Positions 36,632 to 46,641 of a stretch of DNA of 64,000 nt are shown here, piece after piece. The notes below the pieces were generated by a model. It saw only the letters and a program-made list of their open reading frames with translations, ran no database searches and was not told where the DNA came from. How positions within the stretch are numbered: position 1 is the first letter of the stretch; the number at the start of each line of letters is the position of its first letter. Both the position numbers and the translations under genes were made by a program. Source of the stretch: Lutimonas saemankumensis (lineage in GTDB: Bacteria > Bacteroidota > Bacteroidia > Flavobacteriales > Flavobacteriaceae); the NCBI RefSeq assembly GCF_020171465.1, contig NZ_JAIUZR010000003.1, positions 1,348,439 to 1,412,438 on the forward strand. The letters run 5' to 3'.

Positions 36632-37695
36632 AACGCAATGCGGCCTTTGTCAAGCTTACTCACTGGGAACACTGGCCAGCCTTTACCTATTATTTACCTT
36701 TGCTGCCTCTGTTTCTTGTACGATCTATAAAAGCCAGACACCCTATTTACTATACGGTTGCAAACCCTGCAGTACTATATTCAGGAAACGGTACCGAATC
36801 AAAGTTTAAAACCCTGGAACTCCTTCCTGAAAAATACAGACCAAAAGGATTTCTTTTTTCTAAGAATGATTCGCTGGATGGATTGGAAAAAAGGTTGATT
36901 GAAGCTCAAATAAATTTTCCGCTTGTTGCCAAACCTGACATCGGGTTTAGAGGCTATATGGTCAAAAAGATCGATAATCTGGATCAGTTGAAAAAATATT
37001 TGACACTTCTCGATGAAAACACCATCATTCAGGAATTCATCACCTATCAAAACGAAATAGGCGTTTTTTACCATAAGTTCCCAGACAAAAAAACTGGCAG
37101 TGTGAGTTCAGTTACGATAAAAAAATTTGTCAAAGTAACCGGTGACGGAAAACTAACCTTGTCCGAACTGATTCAAAAAGACGAGAGAGCTTTTCTCTAT
37201 AAGGACCTGTTTTCGATTCTTCACAGAGACAGAATTGACCAGGTATTGGATCTTGACGAAGAAATGACACTTTCGGTCATTGGGAACCACTCCAAGGGGA
37301 CCCAATTTATTAATGGCAATCATTTAATAAATGGTAAACTGATCGATTTTATGGACGGAATTTGTCAAGAAATGGAAGGGTGGAATTATGGAAGGCTTGA
37401 CATCAAGTACAAAGATTACAAAAGTTTAATGAAAGGAACTGATTTTAAGATACTGGAAGTTAACGGCATCATTTCCGAACCAACACATATCTATGACGCC
37501 ACCGATAAAAATGCTTCTTTCTTAAATGCGCTTAAGTCCATCAATAAACATTGGGCAATTATGGGGAAAATAGCGGTTCAGGTCCATAATGACCAAAACA
37601 TTCCCTATCCTTCGGTTGCAGCCTACCTAAAAAATATTCTGTGGTTAAGAACGTACTCGAAAAAGTTGAAAAAATTAAATATGTTAGATCTCTAG
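36628..37695 (+). CDS. ATP-grasp domain protein (D-alanine-D-alanine ligase-like fold)
   Basis: A 355-residue protein. LIEAQINFPLVAKPDIGFRG gives the nucleotide-binding lysine, IIQEFITYQNEIGVFY the hinge, and WNYGRLDIKYK with ILEVNGIISEPTHIYD the metal-binding C-terminal part of ATP-grasp enzymes. It joins a carboxylate to an amine or similar group; the substrate is unknown. A hydrophobic stretch (about 20-32) may touch the membrane, which would agree with the coupled membrane protein upstream. Confidence 0.82.
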   Translation: MKRNAAFVKLTHWEHWPAFTYYLPLLPLFLVRSIKARHPIYYTVANPAVLYSGNGTESKFKTLELLPEKYRPKGFLFSKNDSLDGLEKRLIEAQINFPLVAKPDIGFRGYMVKKIDNLDQLKKYLTLLDENTIIQEFITYQNEIGVFYHKFPDKKTGSVSSVTIKKFVKVTGDGKLTLSELIQKDERAFLYKDLFSILHRDRIDQVLDLDEEMTLSVIGNHSKGTQFINGNHLINGKLIDFMDGICQEMEGWNYGRLDIKYKDYKSLMKGTDFKILEVNGIISEPTHIYDATDKNASFLNALKSINKHWAIMGKIAVQVHNDQNIPYPSVAAYLKNILWLRTYSKKLKKLNMLDL

Positions 37696-37700
37696 TCTCG

Positions 37701-38204
37701 TTATTTGTTGACGGTATTTCCTCTTGGAGTGGTTGGATTATAACCAAAATCGCCATCGGGAAGATCGATTCCCAATTGAGAAATAATGTATCCAATACTC
37801 GCAAAATGATGAATAGCATGACTGTGTGCCTGAATCAAGGCAGCTGCGAGAGTATAATTGGCGGTTACCATGCCAAGTCCTAAATCATCTTTCACCTGAA
37901 CAACACGTTCAAGACTTGCCGGGTCAATTTTACTCAGTTTTAATTGAATTTCCTCAAAATATGCGAGGCCGACAGCAACATTAATTTCCGCCAATTCATT
38001 TCTTTGTCTTGCCGACAGATCGATAATTCCTTTATCAATACCTTTTAGAACACAATTGAATACATCCAGAATATGGCGCATATGTACCCCTATACTTGAG
38101 TAATAGGGTGCTGTAGAATTATTGGAGTATTCCTCATCATTTATTGAATTCAATAATCTGATTCCTCGGTTGAGGTTTTGAATGATAGCTGGAATCATTA
38201 ACAT
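37701..38204 (-). CDS. DinB-like (four-helix YfiT/DinB superfamily) protein
   Basis: A 167-residue protein with conserved histidines in YSSIGVHMRHILDVFN and AHSHAIHHFASIGYI, placed as the three-His metal site of the DinB/YfiT fold. Members include metal-dependent thiol transferases and damage-inducible proteins of unknown role. It converges on the ATP-grasp gene with 5 bases between. Confidence 0.8.
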   Translation of the reverse strand: MLMIPAIIQNLNRGIRLLNSINDEEYSNNSTAPYYSSIGVHMRHILDVFNCVLKGIDKGIIDLSARQRNELAEINVAVGLAYFEEIQLKLSKIDPASLERVVQVKDDLGLGMVTANYTLAAALIQAHSHAIHHFASIGYIISQLGIDLPDGDFGYNPTTPRGNTVNK

Positions 38205-38243
38205 TTATTTTGGGATGTGTCGCTAATTTAATAAAAATAATTA

Positions 38244-38855
38244 CTACAAAAATCGAATTAACGTCAAAATACCCAGAAAGAAAAATAACAGGCTTAAGAT
38301 ATAATTGATATTGCGTGCAATGAACTGTGCTCTTTTGACGACGATCCTGGCAAAATTTACGTAGGTAAAAAATAAAGTAAAGGCACCCAGAAAAACCCCT
38401 GTAACGAAGAGATTAATAAAAGGTTGTTCGGTATTTAACAAACCTCTGTGCTCCAAAACCGATGACAGTACAAGATAGAAGGGTATGGCCAGCATGTTCA
38501 TTCCAGACATCAGTATGCCCAACCAAAAACTCTTCCCTCTTCTTTTTCCTCCTTCTCCTCTGAACTTTTTTCTGGCCTGAATAAAAAACATCACGGATAG
38601 AAAAAACAATACAATAATTCCAGCCAGGTTCAATCGATCAATTATTTCCGGGTGATCAGCAAAGAAACGGGCGAATACAAGTGCTATAAATGCCTGTGGA
38701 ATTACCACCAAGGCAGCACCCAGAGAAAACCAAACCCCTTCTTTTTTATTTTTTTCAATGGTAGTTCTTACAGCAGTCATGTTGAGCATTCCTGGCGGAA
38801 TCAAGCTTATAAAGGCCATAACGAATCCCAATAAAATATGCGTCAAATAGGTCAT
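38244..38855 (-). CDS. LysE family transporter
   Basis: A 203-residue membrane protein with about six hydrophobic segments. The N-terminal LGFVMAFISLIPPGMLNMTAV carries the Pro-Pro-Gly motif of LysE-type exporters of amino acids. Substrate unknown. It stands between the DinB-like and flippase genes on the same strand. Confidence 0.8.
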   Translation of the reverse strand: MTYLTHILLGFVMAFISLIPPGMLNMTAVRTTIEKNKKEGVWFSLGAALVVIPQAFIALVFARFFADHPEIIDRLNLAGIIVLFFLSVMFFIQARKKFRGEGGKRRGKSFWLGILMSGMNMLAIPFYLVLSSVLEHRGLLNTEQPFINLFVTGVFLGAFTLFFTYVNFARIVVKRAQFIARNINYILSLLFFFLGILTLIRFL

Positions 38856-38915
38856 AGAGTTATTTCCATAAATGCGTTTGAGATCAAATTTCGGTATAAT
38901 GATTATAAAAATCTC

Positions 38916-40376
38916 TTATAATCCAAGATATTTCCTGAATATTAAATTTATATCCTCTGACAACTTGAATTTTATCACTAAAAAAATAAAAACAGCTGAA
39001 ATTAAAAGTGATCTTATAACAATGTTGACAAAGGGATTCAAAGAAAGGTCAACATAGGAGAAAACAGTATAGACTGCCCCAATAATCATCAATAAAACTC
39101 CCGTTTTAGAAGTAAAAGGCTGCATATTTAATCGAGCCTTGACATAGAGGATTTTGAGCAAGGAAAAAATCCCAACAACCAGTAAAGTGGCCAGGGCTGC
39201 CCCATCAATACCCATAGATTCAATAAGAATACGGTTTAAGACTACTACGCTCACTGCCATACCTATTGAATAGTAAAAGAGCATTTTATAATATTTGGAA
39301 TTTGTAAGAATGGCTCCGTTCGTTCCTAAAGACAGCTTAACCAGTTCGGAAATCGAAATTATCAATACGATGTAAATTCCAACTGAATATTCAGGTTTGT
39401 TTATGATACTGTACAAATCTCCAATATTCAAGTTGATCAATAAAAACAGTAATCCTCCAACGATTAAAAGATTCAAAGAACTTTTCTGGTAAAGATTCCT
39501 AACCTCTTCCATATTTTTGTTATTGATCTCTCTGGCTGTTATCGGGTTAATGATCTGCTGCATGGCCCTTGATGGAATGCCTATAACAGAAGCTATATAA
39601 ACCCCAACAGAATAATAGGCAACTTCAGCAATAAATTTCATCTGAGGAATCATAAACTTATCAATCTCCAAAAGGATGGTACCCGCAGACCCCGCCAAAA
39701 TGATATACATTGAAAAAGAAAGGATCTCCTTTAAATTCCCGGGCATCCTTTGCAAAACGAGTTCAGGGAAATACAATTTAAAAGCATAGATCATCATAAT
39801 TACCGCTCGCAGAAAATATACCAGTACGACGGCATATACAAATTCATCTGCTGTAATCCAATCGAGAAAAACCGCTAACAACAAGAGTGTAACCGAGATT
39901 CTTGCAAACACCTCCTTTACGAAATTTCCAAAAACCGATTTCATCTGAACCCTGCTCCAGGCATAGAAAACTTCAAAATAGCCCATAAAAACAGCTATGA
40001 AGAAAATAGTAAAAGTGTATTCTTTAATGATGATATTCTCCCTTGCTAAAAACTCTGCAATCTTAGTGTAAAAAAGAACTCCCAAAATTCCCATAGGAAC
40101 CATCACCAGGAGAGGGAGCAAAACTGCGGTCAAAAGAAAATTATCCTGATCCATCTTTTCCTTATACGAAGAGAAAAAACGAATAATCGTATGTTGCATA
40201 CCAAATACGATAAGCGGCATGATCATGTTGGCAGATGACAATAGAAATGTGATCAAGCCAAAATATTCGGCCTCCAGAAAATGGGTGTAAAGAAACAATA
40301 CGTTCAGTCCACCTATGGCAAAACCTAAAAACAGAATCAAAGTATTATTGAAGGATTGTTTAAATACGATTCCCAT
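38916..40376 (-). CDS. Polysaccharide flippase-like membrane protein (MOP superfamily, Wzx/RfbX type)
   Basis: A 486-residue protein with 12 or more hydrophobic segments; the opening FIGGLNVLFLYTHFLEAEYFGLI is typical of oligosaccharide flippases in the MOP superfamily. It lies one base after the MATE exporter gene, which is unusual company, since no glycosyltransferases are near. The lipid-linked substrate is unknown. Confidence 0.8.
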   Translation of the reverse strand: MGIVFKQSFNNTLILFLGFAIGGLNVLFLYTHFLEAEYFGLITFLLSSANMIMPLIVFGMQHTIIRFFSSYKEKMDQDNFLLTAVLLPLLVMVPMGILGVLFYTKIAEFLARENIIIKEYTFTIFFIAVFMGYFEVFYAWSRVQMKSVFGNFVKEVFARISVTLLLLAVFLDWITADEFVYAVVLVYFLRAVIMMIYAFKLYFPELVLQRMPGNLKEILSFSMYIILAGSAGTILLEIDKFMIPQMKFIAEVAYYSVGVYIASVIGIPSRAMQQIINPITAREINNKNMEEVRNLYQKSSLNLLIVGGLLFLLINLNIGDLYSIINKPEYSVGIYIVLIISISELVKLSLGTNGAILTNSKYYKMLFYYSIGMAVSVVVLNRILIESMGIDGAALATLLVVGIFSLLKILYVKARLNMQPFTSKTGVLLMIIGAVYTVFSYVDLSLNPFVNIVIRSLLISAVFIFLVIKFKLSEDINLIFRKYLGL

Positions 40377-40377
40377 T

Positions 40378-41772
40378 CTAATTATTATCTATGAGTTTAT
40401 TGGTCAAATAATTAAATCTTAATAAGAGCAGAACAGCAGAAACCGTTAACCCGGCTAAAAGTCCTATCCAAATTCCCTGGGATCCCAATCCAAGCTCTTT
40501 GCCCAAGATATAACATATAGGGAAACCAACAATCCAATAAGCTATAAAAGTGATATAGGTAGGAATACGAACATCCTGCAGACCCCTTAAGGCACCCAGT
40601 ACAACGACCTGAACCCCGTCAGACAGCTGAAAAAGGCCAGCAATCAATAACAGGGATGCTGCCGTATTCACAACGGAGACGTCGTCTATATAAATCTCGG
40701 GAAGGATACTTTTAAAGGTAATAAACAAAAATGCAAATACCATTTCGATCATAAAAACCTGAAGGAAAATTGAAATACTAACCCTTCTCAACTCTGTAAA
40801 ATTCTTTAATCCTTTTTGATTGCCAACTCTGATGGTCGCCGTTACACCCAACCCTACAGCAATCATGAAGGTCATGGAGGATAAATTAAGTGCAATTTGG
40901 TTTGCCGCCTGATCAATGGTCCCCATTGTTCCTGCCAGCCAAATTGCAGCCGTAAAAACACCAACCTCAAAGAGCATTTGCATGGCAGTTGGGAAGCCAA
41001 GATTTATTATTCTTCTGAATAACTCATTGGAAATCTCTTTTAACTTCAACCAATTAAAATAGGGATGAAACTTGCTTCTCGAATTTAGAATAATGATCAT
41101 AAAAAAAACCATTGCAAACCGGGCAAACAATGTGCCGTACGCAGCTCCAACCAGCTCCAGCCTTGGAAATATCCAGAATCCGTAAATTAAAAAGAAGTTA
41201 AGGACTACGTTGACCACATTTGCCATCAAGGTAGCATTCATGCCGTATTTTGTATTGGACATTCCGTCTGCAAATTGCTTGTAAGCCTGAAAAATCATCA
41301 GAGGGATCATAGACAGAGCCACAATGTTCAAATAGGGTCTGGCCAGCTCAACAACCTCTGGTGGCTGGTCCATGTATTCCATTAAGGGATTTGCCAGTAC
41401 CAGCATGACAAACATACTAATACCTAATATTGAACACAATATCAATCCATGCTGAAACAACCTTCTTCCTTTATCGCTGTCTTTCTCTCCGTCTGCTTCA
41501 GCAATTAAAGGTGTAATCGCCATTGAAAATCCAATACCAAGTGAAAATGCGATAAATACAAAACTGTTCCCAAGGGAAACGGCAGCAAGTGGAGCCGCTC
41601 CGAGTCTTCCTACCATAATATTATCAGCAAGACCCACAAGTACATGACCCAGGTGCCCGATCATTACAGGAATGGCCAACTGAAAATTATACTTAAATTC
41701 AGATGTGTATTTTTTTAAATTCAACGTGGTATATTTAGGTTTGGCTGATGCAAATTTATAGTATTCTTGCAT
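40378..41772 (-). CDS. MATE family efflux transporter (NorM-like)
   Basis: A 464-residue protein with 12 hydrophobic segments in two MatE halves: IPVMIGHLGHVLVGLADNIMVGRLGAAPLAA at the start (read in pieces) and a second half from LGFPTAMQMLFEVGVFTAA. It exports cationic drugs or metabolites by sodium or proton exchange. It heads a two-gene unit with the flippase (1-base gap). Confidence 0.92.
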   Translation of the reverse strand: MQEYYKFASAKPKYTTLNLKKYTSEFKYNFQLAIPVMIGHLGHVLVGLADNIMVGRLGAAPLAAVSLGNSFVFIAFSLGIGFSMAITPLIAEADGEKDSDKGRRLFQHGLILCSILGISMFVMLVLANPLMEYMDQPPEVVELARPYLNIVALSMIPLMIFQAYKQFADGMSNTKYGMNATLMANVVNVVLNFFLIYGFWIFPRLELVGAAYGTLFARFAMVFFMIIILNSRSKFHPYFNWLKLKEISNELFRRIINLGFPTAMQMLFEVGVFTAAIWLAGTMGTIDQAANQIALNLSSMTFMIAVGLGVTATIRVGNQKGLKNFTELRRVSISIFLQVFMIEMVFAFLFITFKSILPEIYIDDVSVVNTAASLLLIAGLFQLSDGVQVVVLGALRGLQDVRIPTYITFIAYWIVGFPICYILGKELGLGSQGIWIGLLAGLTVSAVLLLLRFNYLTNKLIDNN

Positions 41773-42228
41773 AGGTAGTTCATTGTGCCTAATTATTTTC
41801 TTTTGTCACTGTTTTAAATGCTTTTGGTTTTATGTATCTTTGTGCAAAAGCTTGTTTGTAACCCCCACGATTCAGTCTTATTTTGAAAAGATTTATTTCC
41901 TTAGTTCCTATCTCAACATCATTCCTGTTTTTTATTTCGGAAGTCTTACGTATTCAAAAAGTTACGACAATGACAGCAGGCATTGAAGACATCAGCCACA
42001 ATCAAGATCATGATCCTGTCAGGTCTGTATTAGGTGATTCAAAAGATCTTCGAATAGACCAAGGAAAAGACCAGACACAAGACGATCATCCACGCGACCA
42101 GCTACAAGACCGAATTCGAGGTCTTCAACACCCTCCGCCTCGTGAACACCTGCTTCAAGTTCAGGTCATGTGAGGACCAGGCATCAAACCATTAATTAAC
42201 ACTAAAATTTTTTAAATCAATACTCAAA
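41773..42228 (+). other. 456-base region upstream of mscS with unusual composition, no supported gene
   Basis: The first half is AT-rich; from about 41,970 to 42,180 the plus strand turns rich in A, C and G, with many GAC and CAAGAC words and a hairpin AAGACC/GGTCTT (42106-42111, 42120-42125). Two short plus frames exist (41783-41986 and 41883-42173), but the second encodes a peptide of mostly Asp, Gln, Arg and His, unlike a folded protein. In another frame the same bases read with C or G in most third positions, foreign to the neighbours, but with stop codons. It may be a long leader, a small RNA or a gene remnant. Confidence 0.4.
41835..41842 (+). promoter_or_regulatory. -7 box TATCTTTG in the MATE-mscS intergenic region
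   Basis: A perfect TAnnTTTG box; no protein gene begins near it. If it serves mscS (ATG at 42229) the leader is about 380 bases. Confidence 0.4.
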
Positions 42229-43050
42229 ATGGATATTAACTTCAATAGTAACAATCTACTAGATCAATTCACAGAAGCTGTTTACACATACGGGCCAAAA
42301 TTATTAGGAGGAATACTCGTATGGATCATTGGAGGATTCATCATTAAACTTCTAATGGGATCCTTTACCAAAATGCTAAATAAAAGAAAGACTGATGAAT
42401 CACTCAAACCATTCTTGATAAGTCTGGCAGGCATCCTCTTAAAAACGATGCTCGTTATCAGTGTATTAGGTATGCTGGGAGTGGAAATGACATCGTTCAT
42501 TGCTGTTCTGGGTGCTGCGGGTTTAGCGGTTGGAATGGCTTTGTCAGGGACCCTTCAAAATTTTGCAGGAGGAGTAATTATTCTATTATTTAAGCCTTTT
42601 AAGGTGGGAGATTATATTGATGCTCAGGGACATGCAGGTATTGTAAAGGAGATACAGATATTTAATACAATTTTACTCGAACTGGATAATAAAACTGTTA
42701 TACTTCCAAATGGTCCTTTGTCTACAGGATCAATGGTTAACTATTCTACACAACCTACCCGAAGAGTTGATTTCACCTTCGGTATTGCATATGGAGATAA
42801 TGTGGACAAGGCGAGAAAAGTTATTTTTGATCTATTTAAAAGTGACAAAAGAATACTTAAGGACCCTGCCTATTTTGTCGGCTTATCCGAAATGGCTGAC
42901 AGTTCTGTGAATTTAACTGCAAGAGCCTGGGTTAAAGGTGACGACTACTGGGATGTTTACTTTGACATCAATGAAAAAACGTATAATGCCTTTAACGCCG
43001 AAGGTATCAGTATACCGTTCCCTCAAATGGATGTACATATTCAAAAGTAA
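42229..43050 (+). CDS. Small-conductance mechanosensitive channel (MscS family)
   Basis: A 273-residue protein with three transmembrane segments; the third, with GAAGLAVGMALSGTLQNFAGG, is the pore helix of MscS, followed by the beta domain (FKVGDYIDAQGHAGIVKEI). The C-terminal alpha-beta domain is complete. It releases solutes when membrane tension rises. It stands alone. Confidence 0.96.
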   Translation: MDINFNSNNLLDQFTEAVYTYGPKLLGGILVWIIGGFIIKLLMGSFTKMLNKRKTDESLKPFLISLAGILLKTMLVISVLGMLGVEMTSFIAVLGAAGLAVGMALSGTLQNFAGGVIILLFKPFKVGDYIDAQGHAGIVKEIQIFNTILLELDNKTVILPNGPLSTGSMVNYSTQPTRRVDFTFGIAYGDNVDKARKVIFDLFKSDKRILKDPAYFVGLSEMADSSVNLTARAWVKGDDYWDVYFDINEKTYNAFNAEGISIPFPQMDVHIQK

Positions 43051-43087
43051 AAATTAAGAGTAGACGGGATAGCGGGTAGGCCTGTGT

Positions 43088-44296
43088 CTACCCTAATCCT
43101 GCTATAATTTCGTCCGCAACTGCCAAACAAGCTGTAGCCGCCGGTGAAGGAGCATTAATCACATGGGTAACACCATTTGTATGGATAATTTTGAAATCAT
43201 CGATCATTTCTCCCTTTTCTCCGACAGCCTGGGCACGGACACCTGAACGTGTTGCAACAACTTCATCTTCGGTAATTGAGGGCATCAGTTTCTTTAATTC
43301 CTTTACAAATAATTTTTTTGAAAAAGCCCTTCGGTATTCCTCGACACCTTTCTTCCAGTTATTCGCAAAGAGTCTAATAGTTCCTTTAAAGGTAAGGGCC
43401 TGAAGACTGTCTTTCCAGTTAAAACTAGTTTTTTGATAACCTTCTCTTTTAAAAGTAAAAACTGCATTTGGCCCACACTCAACCTCTCCTCCTACCATCG
43501 GGGTATAGTGTACCCCTAAAAATGGATACCTCGGATCAGGAACAGGATATATTAAATTATTTACTTTATGCTTTGCACTGGGTTTTAACTCGTAATAATC
43601 ACCTCTGAATCCTACAATCTGCATTTTTAATTTTAGTTTATCAAGACGGGCAAGCCGATCAGAGAATAGCCCCCCACAAACAATTACTTCCTTCGCTGTA
43701 AAAGACTGTTTTGAAGTTTCAACGTATACCAAATTAGCTTCCCGATGCAGACCAATAACTTTTTTTCCAAGAAATAATTTGTTTTCAGGGTTCCTTTCTA
43801 AAAGAAGCCTGACAAATGTCTTGACCACTTCAACATAGTCAATGATCCCTGCGCTTGGAACCCAAATTGCTTTCACTCCTTTTACAAAGGGTTCCCTTTC
43901 AGTGATTTCATCACTATCAATGCACTCAATACCAGGGGTCCTGTTCTCGATTCCATTTTTAAAAATCTCATCTAAAATCAAAGATTCCTCTTTGGTAGTG
44001 GCTACAATAATCTTTCCACAAATCTGATGCGGAATGTCATACTTCTTTGCGAATTTAACAAGCTGCTCTCTCCCGATTCTGCAATTTTCAGCCTTAAGCG
44101 AACCTGGACGGTAATAGATCCCCGAGTGGATGACTCCTGAATTACGGCCGGTTTGATGCATGCCCAGCTCGCTCTCCTTTTCAACAAGGGCAATGGATTT
44201 ATCCGGATGTTTAACACTGAGTTTATAGGCCGTAGCGGTTCCGACAATTCCTCCCCCTACAACCAGATAATCAAAAACCTGATCTCCAGCCATCAA
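43088..44296 (-). CDS. lhgO: L-2-hydroxyglutarate oxidase
   Basis: A 402-residue FAD enzyme: the dinucleotide fold YLVVGGGIVGTATAYKLS, GRNSGVIHSGIYYRPGSLKA and the C-terminal HVINAPSPAATACLAVADEI are typical of LhgO/L2HGDH. It oxidises L-2-hydroxyglutarate to 2-oxoglutarate, passing electrons to the quinone pool. Its start overlaps the stop of the upstream carrier gene by four bases. Confidence 0.92.
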   Translation of the reverse strand: MMAGDQVFDYLVVGGGIVGTATAYKLSVKHPDKSIALVEKESELGMHQTGRNSGVIHSGIYYRPGSLKAENCRIGREQLVKFAKKYDIPHQICGKIIVATTKEESLILDEIFKNGIENRTPGIECIDSDEITEREPFVKGVKAIWVPSAGIIDYVEVVKTFVRLLLERNPENKLFLGKKVIGLHREANLVYVETSKQSFTAKEVIVCGGLFSDRLARLDKLKLKMQIVGFRGDYYELKPSAKHKVNNLIYPVPDPRYPFLGVHYTPMVGGEVECGPNAVFTFKREGYQKTSFNWKDSLQALTFKGTIRLFANNWKKGVEEYRRAFSKKLFVKELKKLMPSITEDEVVATRSGVRAQAVGEKGEMIDDFKIIHTNGVTHVINAPSPAATACLAVADEIIAGLG

Positions 44297-45597
44297 TGCA
44301 CGTATTTTGTTTTTTTCATAAAACTAAGAACAATAAAACTAGCCACAAAAAAGATGCAGAGCAAAAGGATGGACAATCTCATAGAGGCCGTTATAGAAAT
44401 AGCCAGACCGAAAATAAAGGTACCCCAGACAATGGCTACTTTTTCGGTAACGTCAAAAAAGCTAAAGTAGGTGGTAGGATCAAGGGTGTTTTCAGGGAGA
44501 AGTTTAGAATAAGTAGATCTCGAAAGGGTTTGAATCGCACCAAGAACCAGCCCAATAAAACCACTTATCACATAGAATTTCAATTGCACGTTTGGATCAT
44601 TCTTATCCAGGAAATAAGCACTTAAACAGGCAAGCGCCCAAATTATAATGGTTATTTTCAAAGTACTTATATTTCCAATCTTACCTGACAGGTTGGAAAA
44701 AATATATGCACCTGCAATTCCGACGAGCTGTATTACAATTATGGTTAGAATAAGGCTACTGGTTGAAAGCCCTATTTCCGATTTTCCATAAATCGTAGCA
44801 AGCAAAATGGTTGACTGCACCCCTACACTATAAAGGAAAAAGGAAGTTAGAAAATTTAAAAGGACAGGCTGATCCTTCAATTCATTCACAACCTTTTTGA
44901 GTTCCTGAAATCCTTTAAAGATATAATCTCGCTTTTTCTTATCGCTTCTAAACCCATCCGGCAATCTCTTAAAAGTAACCTGAGCAAATCCCATCCACCA
45001 GATTCCGACCGTTAAAAAGGAAATTCTTGGAGCCATCCCTGGTTCTGAAATCCCATACCATTCCGGCTTCATCACCATGCTGAGATTAAAAATCAAAAGT
45101 AAGACTGACCCGATATAACCATAAATAAAACCAAGCGCACTTACACGATCCTGTTGATCATTATAAGCAACCTCGGGCAAAAAAGCATTGTAGAACACCA
45201 AACTTCCCCAAAATCCAATACTTGCCAAAATCGAAAAGACAATTCCTATCCATAAACTGTCCACTCCATCAAAAAAATACAAACTCATTACACTGATAGA
45301 TCCTAGATAACAGAAAAACTGCATATAGGATTTCTTGTTTCCAACATAATCAGCAATACCGGAAAGGATAGGAGAAATAAAAGCAACAATCAAAAACGAA
45401 AATGACAGCGCATAGGTGTAAAGCGAGGTATTGTCAAATTGTATTCCTAAAAAGTTAACAAGGCCGCTTTCAGTCTCGGTAATCGTTTCGTAATAAATAG
45501 GGAATACCGCAGTACTTATAACAAGTGAGTAAACTGAATTGGCCCAATCGTAAAATGCCCAACTGTGAATCAGTTTTTTATCTCCTTTTTGGAGCAT
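44293..45597 (-). CDS. MFS transporter, UMF1/Atg22-like family
   Basis: A 434-residue protein with about 12 hydrophobic segments. The opening IHSWAFYDWANSVYSLVISTAVFPIYY is the signature of the UMF1/Atg22-like group of the major facilitator superfamily, and GAIQTLSRSTYSKLLPE lies in the second half. Members export amino acids or small organic molecules. The 4-base overlap with lhgO suggests shared expression; whether it carries an organic acid is unknown. Confidence 0.88.
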   Translation of the reverse strand: MLQKGDKKLIHSWAFYDWANSVYSLVISTAVFPIYYETITETESGLVNFLGIQFDNTSLYTYALSFSFLIVAFISPILSGIADYVGNKKSYMQFFCYLGSISVMSLYFFDGVDSLWIGIVFSILASIGFWGSLVFYNAFLPEVAYNDQQDRVSALGFIYGYIGSVLLLIFNLSMVMKPEWYGISEPGMAPRISFLTVGIWWMGFAQVTFKRLPDGFRSDKKKRDYIFKGFQELKKVVNELKDQPVLLNFLTSFFLYSVGVQSTILLATIYGKSEIGLSTSSLILTIIVIQLVGIAGAYIFSNLSGKIGNISTLKITIIIWALACLSAYFLDKNDPNVQLKFYVISGFIGLVLGAIQTLSRSTYSKLLPENTLDPTTYFSFFDVTEKVAIVWGTFIFGLAISITASMRLSILLLCIFFVASFIVLSFMKKTKYVH

Positions 45598-45774
45598 AGT
45601 TTGGTAGTTTAAAAATTTCGAACGACAATGTACAATTTTTTATCTTTTCACCTGTAAGAAAAGGCCAAATACCTAGATTTTATTTCGTTGAGAAATTCGT
45701 TAGCTTTGTTTAGTGGAAATTGTTCATGACCCAACAAAAACAAATCGTAAAACAAAGTCAGAAAAGAATACATT

Positions 45775-46641
45775 GTGCCTGATAATAAATTGCCCGCTCG
45801 AAATCATAATTCCTTTGTTATCCCCAGATATATAATAACCTTTGGCAAGGTTTTGCAATTCTTCTCAGAAAATGCCGCAACTCTGTTTGTGGCCAAATTA
45901 TTTTCTACACCGGTTAGGGTTAAAGTTCCGGAAAGGGAACAAACCATGAGAAACAGCGCAAAAAATGAATCTCTTTACCTTCCGAAATGCAAAAAAGAAA
46001 TTAATGTATATGTCTACGGATATTCTAAAAAGAAAATACTTATGGTTCATGGCTGGGCCGGAAGAGGAACTCAGTTGTTTCAAATTGCCGACAAAGTTCT
46101 TGAAAACAGAATGATGGTTGTAAGTTTTGACGGACCGGCACACGGGCTATCCTCAGGTAAAACAACCAACATGATGGAATTTCTCGAAGCGATCAGTGAG
46201 GTAAATAAAAAATACGGACCATTTGATGCAGCCATAGGTCATTCCTTTGGTGGTATGTCCCTGATCAATGCCGTTGCCAATGGTTTAAAAGTATCCAAAC
46301 TGGTTACCATTGGAGCAGATAATTCAATTCCTCAGATATTTAAGTATTTTGTAAAAAAGGTAGAATTGAAACCCGAAATTGAAAAGCGGCTTATCACCTT
46401 ATCAGAAAAGAAACTGGGTACCTCACTTGATGCTCTTTCTTCAAAAAATAAAGCTGAAAGCATTCATATTCCAACCCTGATCATTCATGACAGTGAAGAT
46501 AAGTATGTTGATGTAAGCAGCGCGGTTGAAATACGTCAAAGCCTTAAAAAAGGTGAATTACTGATCACGAATGGTCTTGGTCATCACAAAATATTTAAGG
46601 ACGGTTTTGTGATTCAGAGAATTATTGATTTTATAAAATGA
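45775..46641 (+). CDS. Alpha/beta hydrolase
   Basis: About 288 residues from a GTG start; the next Met is at residue 57, too late for the fold. KKILMVHGWAGRGTQ opens the domain, the nucleophile elbow is GHSFGGMS, and Asp (IHDSEDKYVD) and His (GLGHHKIF) complete the triad. A short frame of 18 codons (45726-45782) overlaps the GTG and may be a coupled leader. The stop overlaps msrB by 4 bases. Substrate unknown. Confidence 0.82.
   Translation: MPDNKLPARNHNSFVIPRYIITFGKVLQFFSENAATLFVAKLFSTPVRVKVPEREQTMRNSAKNESLYLPKCKKEINVYVYGYSKKKILMVHGWAGRGTQLFQIADKVLENRMMVVSFDGPAHGLSSGKTTNMMEFLEAISEVNKKYGPFDAAIGHSFGGMSLINAVANGLKVSKLVTIGADNSIPQIFKYFVKKVELKPEIEKRLITLSEKKLGTSLDALSSKNKAESIHIPTLIIHDSEDKYVDVSSAVEIRQSLKKGELLITNGLGHHKIFKDGFVIQRIIDFIK

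Noticed and set aside
41883..42173. 96-residue open frame upstream of mscS
   Set aside because: The peptide is dominated by Asp, Gln, Arg, His and Pro without hydrophobic core and starts inside a different AT-rich stretch; not supported as a gene.
45726..45782. 18-codon frame overlapping the GTG of the hydrolase as evidence of a frameshifted longer gene
   Set aside because: The fold of the hydrolase is complete without it, and the short peptide (Gln/Lys-rich) has no family features; at most a leader.
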